From Pinus tabuliformis (lineage: Eukaryota; Streptophyta; Pinopsida; Pinales; Pinaceae), in contig CM062812.1 of NCBI GenBank assembly GCA_031772625.1, positions 729,838,300 through 729,902,299 on the forward strand: DNA of 64,000 nucleotides. The letters run 5' to 3'. Of the stretch, positions 1 to 11,221 are shown one piece after another; positions within the stretch are counted from its first letter, which is position 1; each line of letters starts with the position of its first letter. The notes under the pieces are model-generated. The model searched no databases, was not told where the DNA came from, and was given only the letters and a program-made list of their open reading frames with translations. The translations under genes were made by a program, and so were the position numbers.

Positions 1-746
1 AACCCGCATGTACATGACTTACCAAAAACACGTTCAAGTGTGTACGTGCCTTCCAAGCTATAAAATGCCTGTACAGATCTACAAATTCATAATCAAATCT
101 TCCGTACAACACATATTTTCAGACATACCCAGATCTAGGCATACACGGAAATATCATGTGTTAATACGCTATCAACATAAATAAAATCATCTCATATTAT
201 TTTCATGTCAGATACATTGTATTTGATCCATCATCAAACTCTCAAGTCCATACTTAATTTAGATCAAGCAAAAGGAAATAGCCCATTATATGCATATTTT
301 CTTTAGATCTAACTATTCATAAGATTTCCATCACTTGCACTCTTTTCACACTTTGATATTAATCACTTTATATAGCTTAGAATTTTTCAATGGCACAAGT
401 TAAAACCATACTCCCGTCGATGGTTTTCTTAGACGGGATAGAAACATCCATCACTGAGCTCACTACCACAAGGCAATACCATGGTAAGGACCCTTGGTAT
501 TTGGAATACCATGGTGTAGAAATTGTATGGGCATTTTCTTCTTCATACTCGTGTGTGTATGCATATTTTCTTAATAGAACCCATGTGTAGTTCTTTAAAT
601 TTCAACTTTATCATACCTCTACCTCTGAACTGCTATGCCTTTAACAAAACATTCTGTGACATCTATAAAACACTATGTCATATCTTGTTCACATCTTCAA
701 CAAGTAGGTTTCCATCAAGGAAAGCACATAATTCATATTTCCAACA
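1..746 (-). repeat. copia-A 3' LTR, truncated by window edge
   Basis: This is the end of a long LTR whose element is read on the minus strand. It finishes with ccaaca at 741-746, directly followed by a pyrimidine tract, which on the minus strand is the polypurine tract. Its text (the 'ctataaaa...' stretch, 'agatctacaaattcataatcaa', the stretch ending 'cataattcat.tttcc') is repeated with divergence at about 15040-15864, the 5' LTR of the same element. The beginning of the LTR lies outside the window. Confidence 0.75.
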
Positions 747-758
747 ATCTCCCCCTAT
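747..758 (-). other. copia-A polypurine tract
   Basis: The plus strand reads atctccccctat immediately after the LTR end, so the element strand is purine-rich. The same arrangement (ccaaca followed by atctccc) occurs at 23767 and 63551 in related elements. This is the expected plus-strand primer site for reverse transcription. Confidence 0.7.
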
Positions 759-2330
759 GGACTTGATGATAACCACTTTAGTGTTTGGTCACCATAACCA
801 GTAAATACCAGTTAAACACATCAATCCAAGCACCAAGCCAATATAATCTCAAAACATCAAGCTACTCTCCCCCTTTGACATCAACGCAAAAGGGCCGACC
901 AATTCTGAATGAAGACTTCTATATATGAACTATTGAGTATGAACATTGATCATGCTCCCCCTGAGCACATGTTGAAGTTTCTGACGAATGTGCAATGAAG
1001 TACATGACTCTATGATTGAGATGACTTGTCCTATTACCCAGGACTCAAACTTACACCAATCACTCAATCACAATGGATTTACATACTTGACATCATTATT
1101 ACATTAACATCCCAAATACAGTTGGGTTACAAATTACATCACATATCCAGAAGTACTTGACCAGAATAGTCCATACATGATTGAATTCTACAATGACTAC
1201 ATCATAGGTAGTTACATGACCTTAACATCAAATCATAGATAAGACATTTATAACCAATACCAAATACCTTAATAAGATCATGCTAGTCACCAACAACAAA
1301 CATACACCATATATGATATACAACATAAGAATCTCTCAGCAATAACTCAACATAAATATGTAAGATAGAACAATGTAGCTTTAATATCATCGACCCATGA
1401 CCTGGTATGCATCCACAACATCATAAGTAGTATATGACCATGTCTTCACAACATCATTCTCTTGGCCCAAAATATTCATAAGAAGATTTATTACACCAAC
1501 ACTATTCATCAATATGTGTCGTAATCAACTGTTCATGATAGTATGATATAACAAATTCATTATTCAATAACTTTGTCAACATAAGCAACATAACCAAAGA
1601 ATCATTATGTATGAAGCAAACAAAATGCCAACAATGCATTATTAGAAGCATAGAAAATGCTCCTCCTAAACCCGTGTCAATTGTTCACTGTCAGATATGA
1701 TCATATCATTTCATATATCAGTAAGAATCATCAAGTCATCATCATCAACCAGTAATCGATCAAGTCATCAGAAACTTATACAAGCCAAAAGCACTTTCAA
1801 ATAGCATCAATAGGCTAGAACCTTCAACCATTAGAACAAAAAATCCAATTGATAATTGACTGAAGCATATCAGACCCTTTTCTTGAGTTTATCACATTGT
1901 TTCTTCATCAAACCAAAACAAACACGACTTTGCAGCTTAGAACTCATGTACAGACATGTATTTTCTTCATAAGATCCACGTAAAAAAAGTGGAATACTAA
2001 AATTTCACACTTTTAGCTCCCTGTGAGTATGTTCTGTCTGTATTGTTACTACGCTAGAGCCACTATCAGTAGTATAAGTAGCATGAAAATAAAAAATAGC
2101 CCTAGGAATTAACATGTATTACCCCCCCCTAAGATTACACATCAGTAATGTTGAAGACTTGATAACCATATTCTATTTTTTATGAGGTCAAGTACCTCTC
2201 ACCACTTCTACAGTCAATATTAGAAATGTTTATTTAGGAATAAGAGTCTGCAATAGGCATAACCTTCTTTTACTCTAAGTCTAATCCTTTCTCACCTCTA
2301 TGAGAATTTCGATCTTCAAACATAGATAAG
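759..2330 (-). other. copia-A 3' non-coding interior
   Basis: No reading frame can be supported here. The stretch resembles the segment next to the 3' LTR of copia-B (about 23777-24880), sharing phrases such as 'ttagaagcata...atgctcctc' and 'ttacatcat.ggt..tt.catgacc'. It is therefore the non-coding tail between pol and the 3' LTR. In copia-B RNase H coding begins beyond this segment; here the integrase, reverse transcriptase and RNase H regions are missing and protease-like sequence follows almost at once. Confidence 0.5.
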
Positions 2331-3447
2331 TTGTCTCTAATTTTATATCCTCTTATTATGGCTTTTCTAGTTACTTCATTCATAACCTTACACTTGGTTT
2401 ATGTAAACACGATTATATTTCCCTTATCTTCCATTTATGATACACTTAAGATATTCTTCTTTAGTCCTTCAATTAATAAAGCATTAGATGCTGCTCTAGT
2501 TTTATTAATTTTGGCTTTACCTTGTCCTAGAATTTTTTTTGAAACATCAGCTCCAAGAATAACATTACCATGATGGTTCTTCCTAAGAGACTCCATTTTA
2601 CTCTTATCTCCAGCCATGTGATGAGAAAATCCACTATCTATGTACCATTCATATTCATCTTCAAATGCTCAGAGAGAAAGACCACACTTTATCTATTCTT
2701 TTTTTTCTTGCTTATTGGTGGATCCACCTTTTTCATATTTTCTGATATTAATGTTCTTATATGGTTGCTTATCATGTTGTCTATAGTGATCCATAGACTT
2801 GTTCTTGCATTCTTTTTCTGCATGCCCAAACTTATTACAAACATAACATTTTATATGTTTCATATTCCTTCGTTGCAATCCACGTCTTTGTGCCCAAACA
2901 TATTACAAGTAAAAAAATATCCCTTTAAGTACCTAGAAGATGATGATATTTATGTGAAACGGTTATTAGCTTGAAACATTCTACTTCTGCAATTGGATGC
3001 AACATGTCCAAACTTATGATATATTGAAAATTCAACATTATTGATCAGAGCAAAAAATCGATTAACACTTCTATTGTTAGGAGTAAATGATTTTGTTTGA
3101 AGACTTTCTTTCCTTGGTTGTTGATGAGGTTGACTTCTTATCTCCTTGTTAAGCATTTCAGATTTTTCATTTGAATTCCTTGCCTCATCTTGTTTGCTAC
3201 ATTCAGCTTTAACAGTTTCATGAAATGCGAGACCAAATTTGATGGCACAATACCTTTGACTACTAAGAATATTATCCAAAATCTTAGTACTATCTTGAAA
3301 TCACAAATGTTTATCCTTTTCTTCTATTTTACAATTTAGGATATTTACCTCAACCTGATATTTCTTTTCCTTCTTCTTCAAAATTTATTCAACCTTTCTA
3401 TCTTCCTCCATTTGTTGTTTCAATTTAAGAATCTCTTCTTTCAACCC
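2331..3447 (-). pseudogene. copia-A gag C-terminus and protease remnant
   Basis: This is the downstream half of the split copia-A gag-pol. Reading leftward from 3447 it holds a coiled-coil stretch, a degenerate zinc knuckle (KFGHVASNC) near 2970, an intact CX2CX4HX4C knuckle (CYVCNKFGHAEKEC) near 2830, and a protease segment with the catalytic Asp-Ser-Gly at 2630-2638 followed by HHMAGDKSK. The protease part ends in ...KKNILSVS, the usual junction to the pre-integrase domain, and then stops. Several in-frame stops are present. No integrase, reverse transcriptase or RNase H follows, so most of pol is deleted. The upstream half is at 11909-13749. Confidence 0.75.
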
Positions 3448-3704
3448 TGTTGGGAATACTGAGGGGGGGGTGTGAATCAATATTTCTTTTTCAACTATTA
3501 TTTTACCAGTTAAAAAATGTATATTCAGAACACAAGATGAACAACAAGTATCAATGATTTTATTAATATAATATTTTCAATAAGATAGATACAATATATA
3601 AATGGTTGCAATCAGTTTCCAGGCACCAACTTGAACTTTTGTAAGGCTCCAACCTCCAAAGCTCCAACTCTGCTTCACCAAGGCAACAATCTTGGACTTA
3701 GGAG

Positions 3705-3877
3705 CACCAACTCCCAAGGACTTCAATCCTTCCAGTTCCTGAGACTCTAGTCCCAAGGACACCAATCCTTCCTATTTTTGAGGCACCAATCCCAAGGACT
3801 CCAATCCTTCATACTTATGAGGCATCAACCCCAAGGACTCCAATCCTTCTTACTTCTGAGGCACTAACCCCAAGGGT
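3705..3877. repeat. 39-bp tandem array in LTR
   Basis: Five units with 'cccaaggac...aatccttc' recur at 3713, 3752, 3791, 3830 and 3868. The period of 39 is a multiple of three, so any frame through it reads as a 13-residue repeat. The partner LTR has the same array at 9535-9707. Confidence 0.85.
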
Positions 3878-4984
3878 TCTGACCCAATCTTTTCAAGGCA
3901 TGTTTGATAGCAATGTTCTACTCTCAAAACTCTTATTTACTGAGTTTTGCCTGTTTACAGCTTTACTGTAGTTTCCATGCTACAGTATCAATGATGACCA
4001 ATCTTCTTATGAAGGAGTCTTTACAACCCTTCATACTATCCACACAAAGCCTCCAATAGCCTTCATGACCTCTGATAATGTCTCCACAAAACTTTAGTGA
4101 GTCTACTATTAGCTGCACTAAGCTTTGCATAAGAACTGACTTTCTGTTCAAGCATATGTTCTAGCTGTCACAATAAATGCTTCAGCATGACTGCTTCTCT
4201 GCAGGCTACTTCTCCCTTCAAACAATGTTAGATAAAAACTTTATTCATTACATCACAGAATTATTCTTCAGACTGCAATGTATACCTGATTAATTCTTTC
4301 ATAGGGTAACACGATTAGCTGAGAAGCTCACCCTTCGAATGCCTCCTGTCCTGTTGGTCCTTTGGCCCTTTTCTATTCTGTTGGATCCTACAACTACCTT
4401 TGTTTCCTCTAGCTCTTTCAACAATGCTTCCACATTCCTTGTTCTTTGTTTTTGTCTCTTCCATATGCCTCTGACCGTCAATTTCCTCTTTCCACTACCT
4501 CTTCGGCTTCCTCAATGCTCACTTAAGTTTCCTCTACGTTGGCTTGTCCTCTTCAGCACTTTGTCTTCCTCTGCGCTAGCTTTTCCTTCAACTTCCCAGC
4601 TTTTTGGATTCCTTAGTCTCTTGGTGCTCACCAACACTCCTGGGACACGTTGATTCAACAGCGAGGACTGAATACACAGAGAAAAAACTAGTACATAAAA
4701 ACTGTAATAGAGAACCTCTTTTTCAATGATAATAGGCATACACAAGACTTTATTTTTTAACAAAGAGACTATACCAATTAGGACAGACCCACATGCCGTG
4801 TCCCAATCACAATCGCAACCGGCTTTCACTCAGGCCTCCTAAACTATCAGGAGCGTTTCTTATGCATTTTGCCCTTCAAACCTCTCGCAATACATATATT
4901 CAAATACACATGAATATATGAAAAACAACCAGCTGAAACGTTAAAGGGCAGACTTCAAATTTATTACACCCACATCTATACCTG

Positions 4985-5350
4985 CATCAGGTCCATAGTG
5001 TAATCGTAAATGACAGTCGCATCTTATCGCGCCATCCCTTTATAACTTGCAATGGATCACTTCCGACATGGCGAATGCGATATAGCATTAAGTCAATTGT
5101 AATGTTGCATCGGGTCCGCAACATATATCGCAATCGGCACTTTCAGGGTGGCAAGGCCTTAAGCACTTGTGATATGTCGGATGCGACATAACAATAGACC
5201 AAACTACATTGTTACATCGGGTCCGCAACATTCATTGCAATCAATGCTTGTAGGAGTGACAACCCTTTGTGCATTGCGATATGCGAGTACCGATATGGCA
5301 GATGCAATATAACATTAAGTCATATTGCAGTGTCTCAGCGGGTCCGCATG
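4985..5350. repeat. CpG-bearing 107-122-bp tandem array in LTR
   Basis: The marker cgggtccgca recurs at 5111, 5218 and 5339, with a diverged form near 4989. Each unit also contains gcgatat/gacat and 'aacattaagtca'-type phrases. The matching segment of the partner LTR (about 10806-10945) keeps only the outer parts, so about 240 bp of repeat units are absent there. Confidence 0.75.
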
Positions 5351-5587
5351 CTTTATTGCAATTATATAATATATATGTATATATGTTGCAAATTCGCAAG
5401 TTTTAATGCGCCAAGGCTTAGAGCCCGAAAATCTGAAATACACTAAAAAGCATGCTTTAGAACACTTTTGGTGGACTTCACCTGTTTATACACCCGAACA
5501 CATATGTTTCGTCGATCTATACATATTTCTCCGCTCTGATAGTGTATTCCTCTATATGTACATGTTTTTTCCTCCAATAGTGTATAT

Positions 5588-5617
5588 AGCCTATATATAT
5601 ATATATATATATATATT
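5588..5617. repeat. TA microsatellite
   Basis: A run of alternating TA in the 3' LTR. The partner LTR has a TA/TG compound repeat at the corresponding place (11155-11221). Confidence 0.9.
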
Positions 5618-6235
5618 CCTCCTATAGTGTATTTGCATGCATATAACTCTTTTGTGGCATATATTGCCCCCGATAGTGCATTCTTTGACATACTCTGCTC
5701 CGATAGCTCCCGATAGTGTATTCTTTGGCATCCATTGCTCCGATGGTTCTGTTTGCTTCCTCCGATATGTTCTTCTTTGGTATATATATATGACATGTGT
5801 ATATATATATTTATATATATATGGCTCCTCACGTAGCTCCGATAGCTCTGTTTTGCCTCCTCTGGCATGTTAACTCCTCTTCTGATGACTTCTTCTTCTC
5901 GGTTCTTCTTGGGCATGTATTACATGCAATGCTCCTCTGATGTGGTTCATCTTGCTCCAATGTCTTCCTTTGGATTTGCAATGACCTCCTCTGATGTCTC
6001 CTACCTTTTCCAATATGCCTTTCTTGCTCTGATGTTCTGCAATACTCTTAAGCAGAAGCGATAGCTTTGATATGCCTCCTTTGTTAACTCCTCCGTTAAC
6101 AGACTCTTGCTCATGGCTTGGCTATCCTGATGGCCTTGTGCCTGTCTCTTCATGGATCTATTGTGCTTCCCCTTCATGGATCATCTAGTATCTAGAATAT
6201 TACCATATTGACATCAATGACAACCTAGGTCAACA

Positions 6236-6247
6236 ATCTCCCCGTTT
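6236..6247 (-). other. polypurine tract of the gag-only element
   Basis: atctccccgttt on the plus strand directly follows the LTR end. On the element strand it is purine-rich and sits where the plus-strand primer is expected. Confidence 0.7.
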
Positions 6248-7490
6248 GTTATTGATGGCAATATTCTTCTTCTCTCCCCCTTTGACATCAATGGCAAAGG
6301 AGTGCTCTGGGATTCCCCATATAACACTGCTTCTGTTCTTCATGAATGGTAGGTATTCATGGGTTTGTGACTCCCCCTGTCATAGTTCTCTTATTTTTAC
6401 TCAAGATAGAAGGATTGATGCTTTATCATCAATTAGCACATTATTCCCTCTTCATGTCTTAGAACTACTTTATCATGGCTTCAACAATTCTTAAGATGCT
6501 CTACTTCAATGCTTTCAATCAAATTTCAAATAGCCATACACCAAGTGTCCAAGTCCAGGTTTTTATGCTTCAATCCATATTGTTGTCTCCACAGTTAGAA
6601 TTGAGAGTCCTTCATAGTCTGAATTAAGAGAAAATGCCACTGAAATTGTCTTTCTTGTTATCTTTCTTCAGAACTGAGTTCCTTTGTGTTTTTGTGCTTC
6701 TCCTTAAGTCACTGCCATCCAGTGTTCAACATCATTTCATTTGGATGAAATGGTGAGAGGTTGTGCCTCACTATTTGTTGTTGTATTTTCTATGTGACCA
6801 GTATTAGCTTAAGTTATATTTGATTGCACAACATTCTCCTTTCTATGAGCCATGCTTTCCTTGTGTTCTTGTACATATCTCAGCAAGTTATTTCTGCTAG
6901 CAGATTTAGATATCCTATTTGTGACTGTCTTTTAAATTCATTTTTCTGATTTGCATCTTCTTGCAATGCTTCAGTTTTGTTATATGCTGCCAACTGCTCT
7001 TACTTCAAACTCCATTCCAGATGTATATGATTGTTTGAAGATTGCCTCTATTAGTGTCCATAATTTATCTGTTCTCACATTAAATCCCTGATTCAAGACA
7101 TTTAACATATGTAATATCAGCACCATAGTTATTTTCCCTATTTCTCTAGCATTATATGACCTTCTCTGTTGCTCCAAACACTACTTAGTCATTAAGTGGA
7201 AAGCATCTTTAACAACAATCCAAAGAATGGTTACAGGATCATGTTCCTCAATGGAGTACTCCTGAGAAATGATCTTTATCAAAGAATGATTGTTAATATA
7301 GCTCAAGAAGGATTTCATAAGGACCCTTTCACTAATGCTTCTACAATAATGATCAAGAATCATAGGCTCCCCCTAACTGTATGCATCATCTCTTTTGGCA
7401 GAGTCTTCCCATCAAATGCTTAGATTGTCAAAATTTAGGCCAATGACCTGTGTTGTTGGCTGGAGAGTTCAAGGGACTTTCAGATTGTAT
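6248..7490 (-). other. non-coding interior of the gag-only element
   Basis: About 1.2 kb between gag and the 3' LTR. It holds a second pyrimidine block ('ctctccccctttgacatcaa' near 6275), similar to a block found next to the PPT in the copia-type elements. I see no RT, integrase or other coding signature in any frame; short frames (for example 6980-7363 minus) match nothing I recognise. Confidence 0.6.
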
Positions 7491-9212
7491 TTACTTCCTT
7501 CTCCATACTTTTGTAACTTTATTCTTTTGCATGGTTCTAGCTTGTGTAAGAGCCCAGGTTAAGTTACAATCACATGCCATATGACCAATGTTATGACACT
7601 TGAAACATTCTACATTGTTCATGAATAATAATTCATGATTTCTTCCTGCAAAACTGTTCCTTGGAGATTGTTGGGGACCATAACATCTATCTTTATGATA
7701 TACTTTACAATCTTTTGCCATGTGACCAAAGTTTGTACAAGAATAACAATAACCAGAAAATGAACTTTGGTACATGGGTGATGGAGATTTCCTTGATGTA
7801 CTTCTGAAGCCTTTCTACCTTGGGATCCTTTGATGATAACCATTTCCTTTTGCATCTTTGACATCATCTACATTTCTTCTTGGAGCCTTGATGTTTCTCC
7901 TTGCCTTTGCTAGAACTGGGAGCATCACCATTTGTTTCTGGCTTCTTCAGATCCCTTTTGTTTGAAACATTATCATTCTTGTTCGAGGATTCAACTGCAT
8001 ACCTGAGACCTGATTTATCAAATGGACATCTATGATAGCTGAGCATGTCATCCAAGGCCTAAGAGCTCTTCAAGATTTTGTTCATCCCTTCAACCTTTTT
8101 TCTGAGGAAGACAATCTCTTCTTCCAATCTTTCACACTCATTATTCTTCTTAGCAAGTTGTTTCTTAGTTTCTTCCTTGATATGAGTAGCTTCAACTGCT
8201 TCTATTTTAAGGGAGATGATATCTAAATCCATTTTGAATATTTCTTCATCCTTTGCTTTTAGTTGACATATCATGGTGTTTCTTTCCTTTCCTGCTTCAT
8301 CAACTTGTCCTTCTATGACATCCAATTCTTCCATTGTCTTCTTAGCTCCTTGTGCTTGTTTCCTTGCTTCTTGTAGTTGAGATTTTAGAGAGGAGACCTC
8401 TACCTTGTAATCACCAATCTCTTCTTCAAGTTTGTTCAAGCTCTTGTGCCTTTGTTCAAGTTGACTTAACAAGGTATCTTCCCATTTCTTTTCTTTAACT
8501 AGTTTATTTCTCATGGATATGACTTCTTCATGATGCTTTCTTTTGCTTTGATGAAATTCCTTCTTAAGCTTAGCAAGCTCTTCATCCCTTTCTTGTACTT
8601 GAAGCTTGACAAGGTCAACTATATCCCTTGTTTGATCTTGGTCACCAGCTAGTGCTATCTTCTTAAGTTCCTCATTTCCTTTTTCAAATTGTTAATCTCT
8701 TCCATGGCAACCATAAGTTGAGCGAGGAGATCTTCTACAAAATCTTTTTCATTCTCTTCATCTTCTAGGTCTGCTTTAGCCTTGATGTCATCATTCTCAT
8801 TTTCAGCTTCTATGATGGGTTCTGGATTTCCTTCTTGATTTCCATCATCTTCTTGACTGATGGTCATGGTCAATGCTCCTTTTGAGTGAAGGTCATGAAG
8901 TTTGTCCCATATACCCTTTGCTAATGAATATTTTCCTAGATTGTTCTTTATAGAATCACGCACCCCATTCAAGATTACCTTTATTACTTTTGCAGTGTAC
9001 TCCTTGGATTCTCCATCCATCCTGCTATCAACAATCACTGATTTCCAGATTTCAATGCCTTGAGTCTATAAGAAATTCCTCATTCTTGCTTCCCATATAT
9101 TAAAGTTCCCATTGAACCATGGAGCCTCCTCAAATTGATTGTCTTCTATTTTAGTAGTAGAGGGAGACACATCCTTGGGAGGATTGGAGACTTTCTTCCT
9201 TGACTTCACCAT
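7491..9212 (-). pseudogene. gag: copia-type gag of the gag-only element, degenerate
   Basis: The likely start is the ATG at 9212, 64 bases inside the 5' LTR and just past the primer-binding site. Reading leftward: an N-terminal gag segment (to about 8655) with APWFNGNFNIWEARM and later GIWDKLHDL, both typical of plant copia gag; a long Glu/Lys-rich coiled coil (8059-8514); an FDKSGL motif near 8010; and two zinc knuckles (CYSCTNFGHMAKDC and CFKCHNIGHMACDC, 7575-7760), both intact CX2CX4HX4C. The frame ends at 7491. It is broken by an early stop near 9069 and by frame changes around 8640, 8055 and 7870. Gag normally forms the virus-like particle and binds RNA through the knuckles. No protease follows. 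Confidence 0.75.
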
Positions 9213-9264
9213 TCTTGTTCTAAAGATCAACCTTCAAGCTGTTAGGCTTTGAATGAAGGTACTA

Positions 9265-9276
9265 GCTCTAATGCCA
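9265..9276 (-). other. primer-binding site of the gag-only element
   Basis: The plus strand reads gctctaatgcca two bases before the 5' LTR. It matches the initiator-Met tRNA-type site (reverse complement of tggtatcagagc) with two mismatches, and fixes the element as minus strand. Confidence 0.75.
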
Positions 9277-9534
9277 ATTGTTGGAAATATTGAGAGGGGG
9301 GGTGAATCAGTATTTCTTTTTCAACTATTATTTTACCAGTTAAAACATTTATATTCAAAACACAAGATGAACAACAAGTATCAATGCTTTTATTAATATA
9401 ATCTTTGCAATAAAATAGATACAATATATAAATGGTTGCAATTAGTTGCCAAGCACCAACTTGGACTTTTGTGAGGCTCCAACCTCCAGAGCTCCAACTC
9501 TGCTTCACCAAGGCAACAATCTTGGACTTAGGAG

Positions 9535-9707
9535 AACAAACTCCCAAGGACTTCAATCCTTCCAGTTCCTAAGACACTCGTCCCAAGGACACCAATCCTT
9601 CCTATTTATGAGGCACCAATCCCAAGGACTCCAATCCTTCTTACTTTTGAGGCATCAACCCCAAGGACTCCAATCCTTCTTACTTCTGAGGCACTAACCC
9701 CAAGGGT
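9535..9707. repeat. 39-bp tandem array in LTR (second copy)
   Basis: Units at 9543, 9582, 9621, 9660 and 9698 match the array at 3705-3877. An open plus-strand frame across it reads GLQSFLLLRHQPQ-like repeats only because 39 is divisible by three. Confidence 0.85.
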
Positions 9708-11153
9708 TTCGACCCAATCTTGTTAAGGCATGTTTGATAGTAATGTTCTGCTCTCACAACTCTTATTCACTGAGTTCTGTCTGTTTACAACTTCACTGTA
9801 GTTTCGATGCTACATTATCAATGACAGCCAGTCTTGTTATGAAAGATTATTTACAACTCTTCATACTATCCACACAGAGCCTCCAATAGCCTTCATGACG
9901 TCTGATAATGTCTCCACACAACATTAGTGAGTCTACTATTAGCTGCACTAAGCTCTGCATAAGAACCGACTTTATATTCAAGCATCTATTCTAACTATCA
10001 CAATAAATTCTTCAGCATGACTGCTTCTCTACGGGCTACTTCTCCCTTCAAACAATGTTAGATAAAAACTTTATTCATTAAATCACAGAATTTTTCTTCA
10101 GACTGCAATGTATACCTGATTAATTCTTTCATAGGGTAACACTATTAGCTGAGAAGCTCATCCTTCGAATGCCTCCTGTCCTGTTGGTCCTTCGGCCCTT
10201 TTCTATTCTGCTGGACCCTATAGCTGCCTCTATTTCCTCTAGCTTTTTCAACAACGCTTCCACTTTCCTTGTTCTCTACTTTTGTCTCTTCCTTATGCCT
10301 CTGACCGTTGGTTTCCTCTTTCCAATGCCCCTTCAGCTTCCTCAATGCTCACTTCAGCTTCCCCTGTGCTGGCTTTTCGTCTTCAGCACTTTGGCTTCCT
10401 CTGCTCTAGCTTGTCCTTTGGCTTCCCGTCTTTTCAACTTCCTCAGTCTCTTCATTCTCACCAACACTCTTGGGATGCATTGATTCAACTGCGAGGACCA
10501 AATACATAGAGAAAAAATTGCTACTTAAAAAATGTAACAGAGTCCCTTTTTCAATGATAATGGGCATACACAGGACTTTATTGTTTAACGGAGAGATAGT
10601 ACCAATTAGGACGGACCCACATGCCACGTCCCAATTGCAATCCCAATCGGCTTTTGTTCAAGCCTCTTGAACTATTGGGAGTGTATCTTATGCATTTTGG
10701 CCTTCAAACCCTACGCAATACAAATATTAAAATACACAAGAATATATGAAAAACCACCGGCCAAAACGTTAAAGGGTGGACTTCAAATTTATTACACTCA
10801 CATCTATACCTGCATCGGGTCTCCAATGTAATCACAATCGGCAATCGCATCTTATCGCGCCATCCCTTTATAACTTTCAATGGATCACTTCCAACATGGC
10901 GGATGTGATATAGCATTAAGTCATATTACAGTGTCTGAGCGGGTCCACATGCTTTATTGCAATTATATAATATATATGTATATATGTTGCAAATTTGCAA
11001 GTTTTAATGCGCCAAAGCTTAGAGCCCGAAAATCTGAAATACACTAAAAAGCATGCTTCAGAACACTTTTAGCAGACTTCACCTGTTTATACCCTCGAAC
11101 ACATATGTTTCATCGATCTAGACATATTTCTTAGCTCCAATAGTGTATATAGC

Positions 11154-11154
<1 letters not shown>

Positions 11155-11185
<31 letters not shown>

Positions 11186-11188
11186 ATG

Positions 11189-11220
<32 letters not shown>

Positions 11221-11221
11221 C
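11155..11221. repeat. TA/TG compound microsatellite
   Basis: Two runs of TG separated by TA-rich sequence in the 5' LTR. The corresponding place in the 3' LTR (5588-5617) has TA only, so the TG expansion is specific to this copy. Confidence 0.9.

Larger units (their letters stand above)
3448..6235 (-). repeat. 3' LTR of the gag-only element (2,788 bp)
   Basis: It begins tgttggg and ends ggtcaaca, followed by a pyrimidine tract. It aligns along its length with 9279-11903. It carries a 39-bp tandem array, a CpG-bearing array of about 107-122-bp units, a TA microsatellite, and a region rich in 'ctccgatag' and 'tcctctgatg' phrases. It is longer than its partner mainly because it has about two extra units in the CpG-bearing array. 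Reading frames within it (for example minus strand 5443-5916) are not conserved between the two LTRs and are not genes. Confidence 0.85.

Noticed and set aside
3705-3877. CRISPR-like or other direct-repeat array
   Set aside because: Units are contiguous without spacers and sit in a plant LTR.
5443-5916. 157-codon minus-strand frame with Tyr/Ile-rich repeats
   Set aside because: It lies wholly in an LTR, runs through a TA microsatellite, and is not kept in the partner LTR.
9446-9697. Plus-strand frame with a 13-residue repeat (GLQSFLLLRH type)
   Set aside because: It is produced by the 39-bp LTR array. The same array in the other LTR does not keep the frame.
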